A stretch of 64,000 nucleotides of DNA from Verrucomicrobiota bacterium (GTDB lineage Bacteria; Verrucomicrobiota; Verrucomicrobiia; JADLBR01), in NCBI GenBank assembly GCA_029560585.1, contig JAKQKQ010000008.1, positions 56,187 to 120,186 on the forward strand, read 5' to 3'. The notes under the pieces were generated by a model that was not told the DNA's origin, did not search any database, and saw only the letters and a list, made by a program, of their open reading frames with translations. This document shows, piece after piece, positions 33,398 through 41,833 of this stretch. The translations under genes were made by a program, and so were the position numbers. The stretch's first letter is position 1, and each line of letters opens with the position of its first letter.

Positions 33398-34293
33398 GAG
33401 CGTATTGCTTGGGTGCCAAATGACTCGATGACAAGCCCGGCCATGGCCCGGTGGGCGAACCATTTGCGCAGGCCCGCGCGGGATTCGACGAATAGGGCGG
33501 TGGCCCACGCGTCGGCGTCGGCGGCGGTGCGGGCCAGGACGGCAGCCGCGGCGGCGGGTCCCGCTGGGACGCCGCCGCAGCGCGGATCGCGGATGTGGCC
33601 GGGTCGGAAGGTCTCCGCGGAGACGCAGAGCGCGGCATCGCGGATTGGGATCTCGGCGATGGATCGCCCCGGATGATGCGGGTCGCGGAGATGGATGTGC
33701 CACGTGCGCTCGCCGAAGGCGCGGATGTCGCCGCCGGCGTTCACCAGTCCGGCGACGACGCCGGCTCGACGCAGGAGCGAGACGATCTCGTCGATGATAA
33801 AGCCCTTCGCGATGGCGCCGAGATCGAGCTTGGCATCCGGGTCTTCGCGTATGACGCGCGTGCCCTGGATCCGGATGGCGGGCCCGAGGCGGAATCCGGT
33901 GAGCGGCGTGGGATCGAAGGCGCCGTCGGATTCGCGCCAGATTCTGAGGGCCTTCGCCAGCAGCCGGCGCAGGCGCAAACTCGCGCCGAATGGGCGGTGC
34001 GCGGGCCAGGCGTTCAGTCTTCCGACTTCGCCATTGGGCTCGAATCGCGAGAACTGGTGAGAGAGTCGTCGGGCTAACGCGAATGCGCGGTCGGCCGTGC
34101 GGTGGAGCGCGGTGGTATCGGGTCCGTGGAGTTCGAGGTGGAGGAAGGTGCCGATGGCCGCGGTGGCGCGGCGCACTGGAAGGAGAGGCTGTAGCGAAGA
34201 CGCTTCCGGCCTCGGGGTTGATTCTCTGGTCGAAGGGCGCAAGCCCTTCGCCACTCGATCATTGCGGATATTCGGGCGCAGGCTGTTCATCAT
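33340..34293 (-). CDS. FAD:protein FMN transferase (ApbE family)
   Basis: A 317-residue ApbE-like protein. It transfers FMN from FAD to a Thr/Ser of a target protein. Family motifs are present: SRFEPNGEVGRLN, LDLGAIAKGFIIDEIV (KG of the nucleotide site), VNAGGDIRAFG, GHIRDPRCGG and the metal-binding TAADADAWATALF. No lipoprotein signal is seen; a 40-residue basic leader precedes the domain. The ATG at 34293 overlaps the stop of the FMN-binding gene (ATGA), indicating coupled expression with its probable substrate. An alternative ATG is three bases later. Confidence 0.88.
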   Translation of the reverse strand: MMNSLRPNIRNDRVAKGLRPSTRESTPRPEASSLQPLLPVRRATAAIGTFLHLELHGPDTTALHRTADRAFALARRLSHQFSRFEPNGEVGRLNAWPAHRPFGASLRLRRLLAKALRIWRESDGAFDPTPLTGFRLGPAIRIQGTRVIREDPDAKLDLGAIAKGFIIDEIVSLLRRAGVVAGLVNAGGDIRAFGERTWHIHLRDPHHPGRSIAEIPIRDAALCVSAETFRPGHIRDPRCGGVPAGPAAAAAVLARTAADADAWATALFVESRAGLRKWFAHRAMAGLVIESFGTQAIRSWRTNNFPTGPASAGSIVR

Positions 34294-34802
34294 CGCGGGA
34301 CGATCCTTTCGGCGAAGAGACGGAGCAGGCGGCTGACGCCCTCGGTGATGTGGCGGCAGGAGAGCGTGGCGCCGCCGATGTTGACGACGTCTTTCTGGAA
34401 CCGCGGCGGCTTGGACGGGCCATGGCCCTGGAACTGTTTTCTCCATGCGGCGCCCCGGATCTCGCCTCCGTAGCTTTCTCGGTAGGCGAGGATCTCGAGG
34501 TGCAGGATCTTGCCCGCAGGATCCACGGCGAGCATGTAATCGATCAGAAGGTGTTTGCCGATGACGGCGTCCAAGAATGCGTGGCCGAGCAAACCGGATG
34601 GCCCGCGCGCGTCCCAGCAGCGGGTGGCGCCGCCGCTGATTGCGCGGGGTTCGAAGGAGGCGGCCGAGGGGAAACAGAGCCGCAGCGCCTGATTTGTGTC
34701 AAGGTACTGCGCCGCGAAACCGCAGGGGGCCGTTGCGACGATCGCGGAACCGCAGAGGCCAGCGGCGAGCCATGGTTCGATCTTTGGCGTGGGGCGGTGC
34801 AT
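34290..34802 (-). CDS. Secreted FMN-binding domain protein (flavinylation target)
   Basis: A 170-residue protein with signal WLAAGLCGSAIVATAPCGFA (cleavage near GFAAQ). The FMN-binding domain contains GGATLSCRHITEGV near the end; T146 in GGAT is the expected residue for covalent FMN attachment by ApbE, next to the D/V-x-NIGGAT pattern of NqrC/RnfG-type domains. The middle part LGHAFLDAVIGKHLLIDYML and AGKILHLEILAYRESYG are typical of the FMN-binding fold. The modifying enzyme is encoded next and overlaps it. Context suggests an extracytoplasmic flavin electron carrier between the membrane protein and an outer-membrane porin. Confidence 0.85.
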   Translation of the reverse strand: MHRPTPKIEPWLAAGLCGSAIVATAPCGFAAQYLDTNQALRLCFPSAASFEPRAISGGATRCWDARGPSGLLGHAFLDAVIGKHLLIDYMLAVDPAGKILHLEILAYRESYGGEIRGAAWRKQFQGHGPSKPPRFQKDVVNIGGATLSCRHITEGVSRLLRLFAERIVPR

Positions 34803-34807
34803 GCGGA

Positions 34808-36214
34808 TTAGAAGAAGAACCCGATGGCCATCTGGTACGTATCGCGGCCAGTGCCGCCGTCGAAGCGCTCGCCCTTCCAATCGAATTTGACGGCCAGTTC
34901 AGGTGTCGGCAGCCAACACAGGCCGAGCTCGAAAACGTGGCGGTCGGGTGACTCGGGCGACGCTTCCGGATCGAAATCGTTTTCGTCTGAGCCTCCGGCG
35001 TAGGGGTTCTGGATGTCGAGCCGCGTGTAGCGGAAGAAGGGGACCAGATCCATGCCCTCGCCCCGGTCCGTGTTCCACGATTCCGGCCAGAGGTGGAGGG
35101 CGATCTCTCCAGAGATCCCCTGCATGTGGGAACCGACGTTGTTATCAAAGTCACCGTCGTTGTTGGAGACGAGGTTATGCGGGCGATCGAGATCGACGAA
35201 CACGTATTCCCCGCGCAGTTCGACGGGCGTCCGCGGGATGCGATAGCGGAATTCGGCATCGTAGATAAATACGCCGGTGCCTCCGAGGGCGCGGGGGTCA
35301 TGGTCGAACGCGGTCGATGCGCCAAAGTTCGGGTTGTCGGAGCCGCCGCGCTCGGGCGTCGTGTCCGTATAGTAGAAGCTGGCGCTGGCGCCAAGGCCCC
35401 GCAGGGCGGGTGGGTCGTAGGCGAGGCGGAACGCGTAGCCCAGCGCATCGTTGGACTGGGCGAAATCGCCGACCGCCGGGCGGGCGCCGCGGAGTCCCCC
35501 GTCGAAGGTGATGCCGGGCTTGGATCCGGCGCCCTTGGTATTATCGCCGTCATCGTCGAGTCCCGAGCTGATCTGGAGCTGGTAGCGGAGCCCCTCGGTG
35601 ATCTGGCCGTAGAGGCCGGTGGACATTTCAAACCATGTGGAGGGGATCAGTTCCCGATAGATGGGCGGGCGCTCCGTGGAGTAGAACTGAGTTGGTTCGT
35701 GGTGCAGGTTGAAGTAGCCGACGGGCACCAGGTCGATGCCGGGCGCGCGCCAGGCGAGCCAGTCGGTGAACTGGAAGTCGACGTAGAGTTGCTCCACCTC
35801 GATGTTGCCGCCCTCAAACGTTTTCGAGGACGAGTCGGTGGACGAGCCGCCGTGTTCGAACTCGATCTCGGCGTTGAGCACGATCCAGTCGTTGAACTGG
35901 TAGGTGGGCAGGAGGACGAGGCGATGGGGGTCCCAGCGGGTGGCGCCGTCACGGCTGCGGATTTTCGTTTCTCCGTAGGCGCCGAGGGAGATCTCCTTGG
36001 CGACGGAATTTGCGAATGACTCGAGCGGGCGCTTGTGTTCGGCGGCGCCGGGTTGTGGGACGGCATCCGCCGGACTATTTTGGCGGAGATATTTCACTTC
36101 GGCCTCCAGGTCCTCGATGCGCTTGAGGAGCTGGGTGTTCGTCGGGGCCTCGGCGGCGCGCCCATGTGGCAAGACGGAGGAGGCCAGAACGATGGCAATG
36201 CAGATCCTTGTCAT
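34808..36214 (-). CDS. Outer-membrane porin with N-terminal coiled coil
   Basis: A 468-residue protein with signal MTRICIAIVLASSVLPHGRA. A short coiled coil follows (QLLKRIEDLEAEVKYLRQNS), then about 16 amphipathic strands with aromatic girdles, for example WIVLNAEIEFEHGG, LYVDFQFTDWLAWRA and FEMSTGLYGQITEGLRYQLQ, ending in YQMAIGFFF with a terminal Phe as in outer-membrane barrels. A long DDDGDNTKG loop and a SDENDFDPEAS loop are acidic. It is the first gene of the four-gene flavin operon and stands 5 bases before the FMN-binding gene. It might pass electron acceptor or ions, or only sit in the same transcript; substrate is not predictable. Confidence 0.85.
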   Translation of the reverse strand: MTRICIAIVLASSVLPHGRAAEAPTNTQLLKRIEDLEAEVKYLRQNSPADAVPQPGAAEHKRPLESFANSVAKEISLGAYGETKIRSRDGATRWDPHRLVLLPTYQFNDWIVLNAEIEFEHGGSSTDSSSKTFEGGNIEVEQLYVDFQFTDWLAWRAPGIDLVPVGYFNLHHEPTQFYSTERPPIYRELIPSTWFEMSTGLYGQITEGLRYQLQISSGLDDDGDNTKGAGSKPGITFDGGLRGARPAVGDFAQSNDALGYAFRLAYDPPALRGLGASASFYYTDTTPERGGSDNPNFGASTAFDHDPRALGGTGVFIYDAEFRYRIPRTPVELRGEYVFVDLDRPHNLVSNNDGDFDNNVGSHMQGISGEIALHLWPESWNTDRGEGMDLVPFFRYTRLDIQNPYAGGSDENDFDPEASPESPDRHVFELGLCWLPTPELAVKFDWKGERFDGGTGRDTYQMAIGFFF

Positions 36215-36295
36215 GGCGCCATGGTACCGATCGGGCACCCGGGCTGCTGCCGGTGGGTTGCGCGTCTTTGACGGGGGATTGCTGCGGGGAAGCCG

Positions 36296-36323
36296 ATGTC
36301 AACGCCCGACACCCAACATTCAG
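36296..36323 (-). repeat. Heptad tract upstream of the porin operon
   Basis: On the minus strand four units tgaatgt, tgggtgt, cgggcgt, tgacatc lie about 80 bases before the porin start. It is the shortest of the four tracts. The remaining bases of 36215-36380 show no gene. Confidence 0.4.
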
Positions 36324-36380
36324 CAAGCGACCTCCAGGGCCAATGTCCCCGCGTCTCTGCGGGAGGTCATCCGGGGTCCG

Positions 36381-37364
36381 TCACGCTTTTCGGCGGGGGT
36401 GTGCCGAGGGATACAGACATGGGCAGCAGCCCATGACTTCGCAGAACGCCTTGCTGAAGTGGCTTAGGCTCGAGTAGCCGACATCGAGCGCGGCCTCGGT
36501 GACATTGCAGGAACCGGACGAGAGAAGCTCTGCCGCGCGCTCGACGCGGAGCTTGCGGATGAACTTGGGCATCGTCATCCCGACGTGTTTTGAGAATAGG
36601 CGACTGAGGTGGAACGGGCTTGCGCCCACGCGACGGGCGAGTTCATGCAGCGGCGGGGGCGAGGCTGGATTCTCGGCAAGGATCGACATGGCCTGGCGGG
36701 CGATATCGGCGAGATCGAAAGTCGTGGCGGTCTCGGGGGCGGGCGGGGGCACGAACAGGAAGTTGGCCGCGAGTTCCAAGACCTTTGCGCGATACCATAT
36801 GGGGAGGGCCTGTTCGCACAGGGGCGGGCGGCGCAGATGTAGCGCGAGCACGTGTTCGGCCGCGGAGAGGTCGCGGACGTGACCGACGGCCGAGGTGGCG
36901 GAACGTCCCGTCAGCCAGGCGCGGGCGGCGGGGACGAGGCCCCCACCTTGGCGGCCGAGGGTGCGCTCGATGAAAGGCCTCGCCCAGCGAACCGTGACGA
37001 ACAGGTGGCGCTCCTCGGCGTGCCGCGTCCCGCAAAGAGGCGCTTCCCGCTGGAAATAGAGACCGGCCGTGCCCGGCAAGAACATGGCGCCCCGACCGGC
37101 CGCCCGGATCTCGCCGCGTCCTTCGATATTCAAGCACAGCTCAAGCGCGTCCTTGCCGAAGCAGCAAGCCCAGTCCCAATCCTGGCGCGTCCTGGCCGCC
37201 ACCGCATCCACGCTGAAGCCGTCGCGGGCCAGATCCCCGTGTAACCGCTCGGTGATCGCGGCGGCCACCGCGGAGGCCCGCGTTCTCTCATGTGAAACTG
37301 TGCTCAATATGGTTAGAAGGATGGCTAATGGATCCGGGGCGTCAAGGCGGGTATTCGCGGTCAC
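36381..37364 (-). CDS. AraC-family transcriptional regulator
   Basis: A 327-residue regulator. The N-terminal part (about 40-140) looks like a cupin-type sensing region (DWDWACCFGKDALELCLNIE, GTAGLYFQREAPLC). The C-terminal 100 residues are the two AraC helix-turn-helix motifs, LHELARRVGASPFHLSRLFS and VTEAALDVGYSSLSHFSKAF. The start is a GTG at 37364; no better ATG is present upstream. It is cysteine-rich at the extreme C-terminus (EVMGCCPCLYPS). It is divergent from the PhoD-like gene and lies downstream of nothing obvious; targets may include the porin operon next door. Confidence 0.87.
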   Translation of the reverse strand: MTANTRLDAPDPLAILLTILSTVSHERTRASAVAAAITERLHGDLARDGFSVDAVAARTRQDWDWACCFGKDALELCLNIEGRGEIRAAGRGAMFLPGTAGLYFQREAPLCGTRHAEERHLFVTVRWARPFIERTLGRQGGGLVPAARAWLTGRSATSAVGHVRDLSAAEHVLALHLRRPPLCEQALPIWYRAKVLELAANFLFVPPPAPETATTFDLADIARQAMSILAENPASPPPLHELARRVGASPFHLSRLFSKHVGMTMPKFIRKLRVERAAELLSSGSCNVTEAALDVGYSSLSHFSKAFCEVMGCCPCLYPSAHPRRKA

Positions 37365-37450
37365 GGAACGTCGCGCGGATCAAACGCTCGCACGTCGATC
37401 CGCAAAGCAACGTGAATGTGGCCGTGCTTTTGCCTTGAGGGAGTGAGCGG

Positions 37451-39412
37451 TTGGGACGAAAATACGTCCGTCTTCGGGCGCGCATGGTGAGAGTCTTGTT
37501 TTGTTTGATGGCTGTTGGCCGAATCATCTCGGCGGTGATGCCCATTTTGCTGATTTGGCCTCTTTCGGGTGGCGCGAATCCCGCATCGTCCTCGGCCTTG
37601 CTGATCCCCGAGGTGAAAGCGGACAAACGGATATGCTTTGCGATGTACACGGTGCACCGGGGGGTGCTGAAGCTGACGGCACAACTGTATCCGATTCCTT
37701 CTGGGATCGATCGGGACGTGTATCTGGACGTAAGGCGCGGGGGGAGCTGGAAACAAGTCGGGTGCGAGAAAGCGTCGCCCGATGGCTGGGCGGCGACGTT
37801 CCGCGTGGAGAATTGGGACGCGTCTGGGGACGTGCCATATCGCGTGCGGCACGGTCGAGTGGCCGAATACCTGGGGATCGTCCGGAAGGATCCGGCGGCG
37901 AAGGAGACGATCGTGGTGGCCGCATTTTCGGGAAATGCGCCGCCACTCGGGGATGGGCCCGAAATCCCCAAGAGCGATATTTTGGCGAACATCAAGAAGC
38001 TGAAGCCGGACCTCCTATTCTTCGCGGGCGGCCAGGTTTGCGCGCACGAGAATCATCTGGCGCACTGGCTGCGATTCGGGAGGGAATTTGGGGAAGTGCT
38101 TCGGGAGTGTCCGGCGGTGTGCCTGCCGGACGCGGATGACGTGGGGCAGGACCGCCTCTGGGGCGCTGGCGGCAAGAGGTCGGAGAAGGAGTCGGGCGAG
38201 GATGGCGGATACTATCGGCCGATGGCGTATGTGCGGGAGGTGGAGCGCGCGCAGCTAGGGCATCTGCCTGATCCACATGATGGGGCGCCTTTGCCGTGTG
38301 GCCTTGGGGTGTACCACACCGCACTGACGCTGGGCCGGGTGAGTTTCGCCATCCTCGATGGCAGGAAATTCAAATCGGCTCCGGTTGGCGTTATGCCGCA
38401 AGCGGGGACAAGGCCGGGGTGCGTGATGACGAATGCATACGATCCCGCGGCGCTGGACGTGCCAGGCGCGGAACTGCTGGGCGAACGGCAGCTGAGTTTC
38501 TTGCGCGGGTGGGTGGCGGACTGGGGTGACTGCGACATGAAGGCTGTCCTTTCGCAGGCGGCGTTTTGCGGCATCGCGCAGCTGTATGGGGCCCGCGACC
38601 AACGCGTGTACGCGGATCTCGATTCGAATGGTTGGCCGAAGTCGGCAAGAGACCGCGCGCTGGAGGGAATCCGGCCTGCGTTCGCGGTGCAGATCGCGGG
38701 CGGTGGCCACCTGGGGTGCGTTGTGCACCAAGGGATCGAGTCATGGAATGATGCCTGTTTTACCTTCGGCGTGCCGCCGATGGTGAACGGCGAACCGCGG
38801 TGGTGGGCTCCCGAGGCGCCCGCTAAAAATCGACCGCCCGGAGTTCCGGAATATGGGGGGGAGTTCTTGGATGGTTTCGGGAACAGGATGACGGTGCTGG
38901 CGGTGGCGAACCCCCCGGAGGAACCGGGCCCAGGCGGCGCGGCAACGACGCGCGCGGCCGGATTCGGGGTCATAAGATTCCATAAGCCAACGCGCGAGGT
39001 CACTTTTGAATGTTGGCCGCGCAACGTCGATATCGGTTCCCGCGATGCGCGCCAGTACCCCGGATGGCCAATCAAGATCCGGCAGGAGGAAAATAACCAG
39101 CGCAAACCGACCGGGCATCTCGGTACCCTGACGATCAAGGGCGCGGAGGATCCGTTGGTGGAGGTGGTCGATGATGCCAGCGGCGAGGTCCTATACGCAC
39201 TGCGGATCAAGGGCACGACGTACAACCTTGGAGTCTTTCGCGATGGGCCGCATACCGTGAACGTGGTCGCAGGCAAGAAACGCAAGAGCTTTCCCGGGGT
39301 GTTGCCGACGCGGAGCGGCGGGCCGGCGCAACTGGAGGCCGATTTCTTGCCGCCCCCTCCGCCGGAACCCGAGAAGCCGGAACCAAAAAAGAGGGGCCGG
39401 CCAAAGGGGTGA
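37451..39412 (+). CDS. PhoD-like metallophosphatase, exported
   Basis: A 653-residue protein with an N-terminal membrane segment VGRIISAVMPILLIWPLSGG (signal). It resembles the PhoD/alkaline phosphatase D group: an N-terminal beta domain (ADKRICFAMYTVHRGVLKLT), then CLPDADDVGQDRLWGAGGKR, the metal-binding D-D-x-x-x-x-x-WGAGGK region of this subfamily, and AVLSQAAFCGIAQLYG. The C-terminus is a proline-rich stretch PPPPPEPEKPEPKKRGRPKG. A TTG start at 37451 with GGGAG upstream is used; an ATG at 37484 is the alternative. Substrate could be phosphodiesters or phosphorylated glycans. It stands alone on the plus strand. Confidence 0.75.
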   Translation: MGRKYVRLRARMVRVLFCLMAVGRIISAVMPILLIWPLSGGANPASSSALLIPEVKADKRICFAMYTVHRGVLKLTAQLYPIPSGIDRDVYLDVRRGGSWKQVGCEKASPDGWAATFRVENWDASGDVPYRVRHGRVAEYLGIVRKDPAAKETIVVAAFSGNAPPLGDGPEIPKSDILANIKKLKPDLLFFAGGQVCAHENHLAHWLRFGREFGEVLRECPAVCLPDADDVGQDRLWGAGGKRSEKESGEDGGYYRPMAYVREVERAQLGHLPDPHDGAPLPCGLGVYHTALTLGRVSFAILDGRKFKSAPVGVMPQAGTRPGCVMTNAYDPAALDVPGAELLGERQLSFLRGWVADWGDCDMKAVLSQAAFCGIAQLYGARDQRVYADLDSNGWPKSARDRALEGIRPAFAVQIAGGGHLGCVVHQGIESWNDACFTFGVPPMVNGEPRWWAPEAPAKNRPPGVPEYGGEFLDGFGNRMTVLAVANPPEEPGPGGAATTRAAGFGVIRFHKPTREVTFECWPRNVDIGSRDARQYPGWPIKIRQEENNQRKPTGHLGTLTIKGAEDPLVEVVDDASGEVLYALRIKGTTYNLGVFRDGPHTVNVVAGKKRKSFPGVLPTRSGGPAQLEADFLPPPPPEPEKPEPKKRGRPKG

Positions 39413-39471
39413 ACTGATCGGCCGGTGTGAGGGACGGTGTCGGTTGCCCGCCCCGGATGCACCGCACGAGT

Positions 39472-41403
39472 TCAAGGCCGTTGGTTCAGGCAGTCCCGGA
39501 CCGCGCGAACGAGTTTCTGGGGCGAGCAAGGCTTCTGCAAGAAGTTGACCCCCTCCTTCAGCTCGAACTCCTTTCCGACCACATCCGCGCCGTAGCCGCT
39601 CATGTAAATGGCGGGCAGGTCGGCCTTTTCGGCGTGGAGCCTCGCGACCAGCTCGCGACCGGTCATTCCGTCGGGCATGACCATGTCGGTCAGGACAAGG
39701 TCGATGCGCTCGCGGTTCTCCGGCCAGATCTTCAGTGCCGCGACCCCCGAACTGGCCTCGAGCACCGTGTAGCCGTGGGGTTCGAGAATATGATGCACCA
39801 GCATGCGCACGGAGGGTTCGTCTTCCACGAGGAGAATTGTCTCCGTTCCCCCGCGCACCGGTTCTCCCACGACCGGTTCGCCCTCTTTCGGCTCGGGCCG
39901 ATCGGCCAAAGGCAAGTACACGCGGAAGACGGTGCCCTTGCCGACTTCGCTGCCGACCGATATCCATCCGCGATGCTGGTGGATGATGCCATACGCGGTC
40001 GCCAGACCGAGGCCGGTGCCTTTGCCCTCCGCCTTTGTCGTGAAGAATGGTTCGAAGATGCGCGGCATGATCCCGGGCGGGATGCCGCACCCCGTGTCTG
40101 AAACGGTCAGGCAAGCGTATTCACCCGGCCTGGCTTGGGGATTGAGTTCCACATATTCAGGGCCAATCGATTCTGTCGATGTGCAGAGGGTGAGTTGTCC
40201 GCCCTGCGGCATGGCATCGCGGGCATTGATTGCCAGATTCAGGAGGACTTGCTCCACCATGCCGACATCTGCCTGGACGGGGGGCAGAGGTTTCAAGAAT
40301 TTACATTGCAGTTGAACATCCTCGCCGATGATGTGGCGGAGCATCATGACGAGGTTGCCGATCACGTCGTTCAGGTCCACCAGCTGGGAATGCAGGACCT
40401 GTTTGCGACTGAGCGAAAGCAACTGGCGCGTCAGGCCGCCGGCGCGCTCCGAGGCGGCGATGACCTGCCTCAGGTGGTCGCCTGTTTTGGCGTCAAGGCT
40501 CTCGCCCGCGCCCAGGATCAGCTCCGCGTTGCCCCGTATGACCGCCAGCAAGTTGTTGAAATCGTGCGCCACGCCGCCGGCGAGCCGTCCGACGGCTTCC
40601 ATCTTCTGCGACTGGCGGAGTTGCTCCTCCAGCTGTTTGCGCTCGGTGACGTCCCGGACCAGCGCCAGCATCAGCTCCTTCCCGTGCAGGATGATCGGTG
40701 TCAGGTCCATGTGCACGGGGGCCACCGATCTGTCCTTCCGGGTTATTTCTGCCTCGTGCCACGCGCGTCCTTCGTGCCGTACGGTGGTGGTGCGCTGGTC
40801 GAGGATCTTTCCCAACGACGCCAGTTGTGGGGTCGAGCCGAACCTCGTGCCGACGATTTCCCCGCGCGTCTGGCCCAGCATTTTTTCTGCCTGGGGGTTG
40901 GTGTCTATGATGCGTCGGCTCGCCACGTCAAACAGGAAGGCCGCATCGCTCAGGCATTCAAAAAGCTGGCGGTACTTGTGCTCGCTCTCGTGCATCGCCT
41001 GTTCGGCCTGGCGTTTCTGCCGCCGCACTTGAGCCTCGCCCAATTCGCGCTCGATGGCCGGCACCAGGCGCTTGAGGTTTCCTTTCACCACGTAGTCGTG
41101 CGCCCCGGCTTTCATCGCCTCCACAGCGACATCCTCGCCCATGGTGCCCGAGACGAAGATGAGAGGCATGTCGTGGCCACAGGAGCGCACGATGTCCATC
41201 GCGTCGGCGCCGCTGAAGCCTGGCATGGTGTAGTCGCAGAGGACGACGTCCCACGTCTGCCGGGCCAGCGCGGACTTCAGCGTCTCGGCCCTGTCCGCCC
41301 GTTCGTAGCGCACATCGTAGCCCGCGCGCTCGATGTGGCGGGCGATCAACCCGACATCACTGGGGGAATCATCGACCATGAGGATGCGCAGTAATTTCGC
41401 CAT
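39472..41403 (-). CDS. Hybrid sensor histidine kinase (REC-PAS-HisKA-HATPase-REC)
   Basis: A 643-residue signalling protein without membrane segments. Order: receiver with phospho-acceptor D57 (about 5-120), PAS (about 140-255), HisKA with H280 in GGVAHDFNNLLAVI, HATPase with NLAINARDAMPQGG, DTGCGIP and GTGLGLATAYGII (about 385-500), and a C-terminal receiver with D573 in LVLTDMVMP. The HisKA type (HDFNN) is the cytosolic hybrid class. It ends a minus-strand set after a kinase and a response regulator, 4 bases after the regulator's stop, so the three are co-transcribed. The sensed signal is unknown. Being flanked by two receivers, it may be part of a phosphorelay. Confidence 0.92.
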   Translation of the reverse strand: MAKLLRILMVDDSPSDVGLIARHIERAGYDVRYERADRAETLKSALARQTWDVVLCDYTMPGFSGADAMDIVRSCGHDMPLIFVSGTMGEDVAVEAMKAGAHDYVVKGNLKRLVPAIERELGEAQVRRQKRQAEQAMHESEHKYRQLFECLSDAAFLFDVASRRIIDTNPQAEKMLGQTRGEIVGTRFGSTPQLASLGKILDQRTTTVRHEGRAWHEAEITRKDRSVAPVHMDLTPIILHGKELMLALVRDVTERKQLEEQLRQSQKMEAVGRLAGGVAHDFNNLLAVIRGNAELILGAGESLDAKTGDHLRQVIAASERAGGLTRQLLSLSRKQVLHSQLVDLNDVIGNLVMMLRHIIGEDVQLQCKFLKPLPPVQADVGMVEQVLLNLAINARDAMPQGGQLTLCTSTESIGPEYVELNPQARPGEYACLTVSDTGCGIPPGIMPRIFEPFFTTKAEGKGTGLGLATAYGIIHQHRGWISVGSEVGKGTVFRVYLPLADRPEPKEGEPVVGEPVRGGTETILLVEDEPSVRMLVHHILEPHGYTVLEASSGVAALKIWPENRERIDLVLTDMVMPDGMTGRELVARLHAEKADLPAIYMSGYGADVVGKEFELKEGVNFLQKPCSPQKLVRAVRDCLNQRP

Positions 41404-41407
41404 GATC

Positions 41408-41833
41408 CTATCGTCCGTTGGGCGGCACCTCGTTCAGCGCCAGCCAGTAAACGCCAAGCTGGGCCACGGCGGCCGAAAACTCGGCAAAGCTCACGGGTTT
41501 TCGGACGTAGCTGTTGGCCCCGAGGCTGTAGCTGTCCACAAGATCCTGTTCCTCTTTCGATGTGGTGACCACCACGACTGGCAGAAACCGCGTGCGCTGA
41601 TCCGCGCGGATGCGCCGCAGCACCTCAAGGCCATCCATCTTCGGCAGATTCAGGTCCAGGAGCACGACCGCCGGCAGCTCGTGGCTCTTTTGCGCGAACA
41701 GAAAGTCCAGGGCCGCCTGTCCGTCCTCGGCGACCACGAGCTGGTTGGCGATATGACTTTTTGCGAATGCCCTTTGCGTCAGTTTGATATCGCTGGGGTT
41801 ATCTTCCACCAGCAAGATGGGTCGACTAGTCAT
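41408..41833 (-). CDS. Stand-alone response regulator (Rcp1-like)
   Basis: A 141-residue single receiver domain. Acidic pocket and phospho-acceptor are D60 in AVVLLDLNLPKMDG, the conserved threonine in VVVTTSKEE, and the lysine in SYVRKPVSF. It has no output domain. Family members of this Rcp1 type work with phytochrome-like or PAS-GAF kinases. Its ATG at 41833 overlaps the end of the upstream kinase gene by 8 bases, indicating coupled translation. It likely shuttles phosphate between the kinases on either side. Confidence 0.93.
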   Translation of the reverse strand: MTSRPILLVEDNPSDIKLTQRAFAKSHIANQLVVAEDGQAALDFLFAQKSHELPAVVLLDLNLPKMDGLEVLRRIRADQRTRFLPVVVVTTSKEEQDLVDSYSLGANSYVRKPVSFAEFSAAVAQLGVYWLALNEVPPNGR

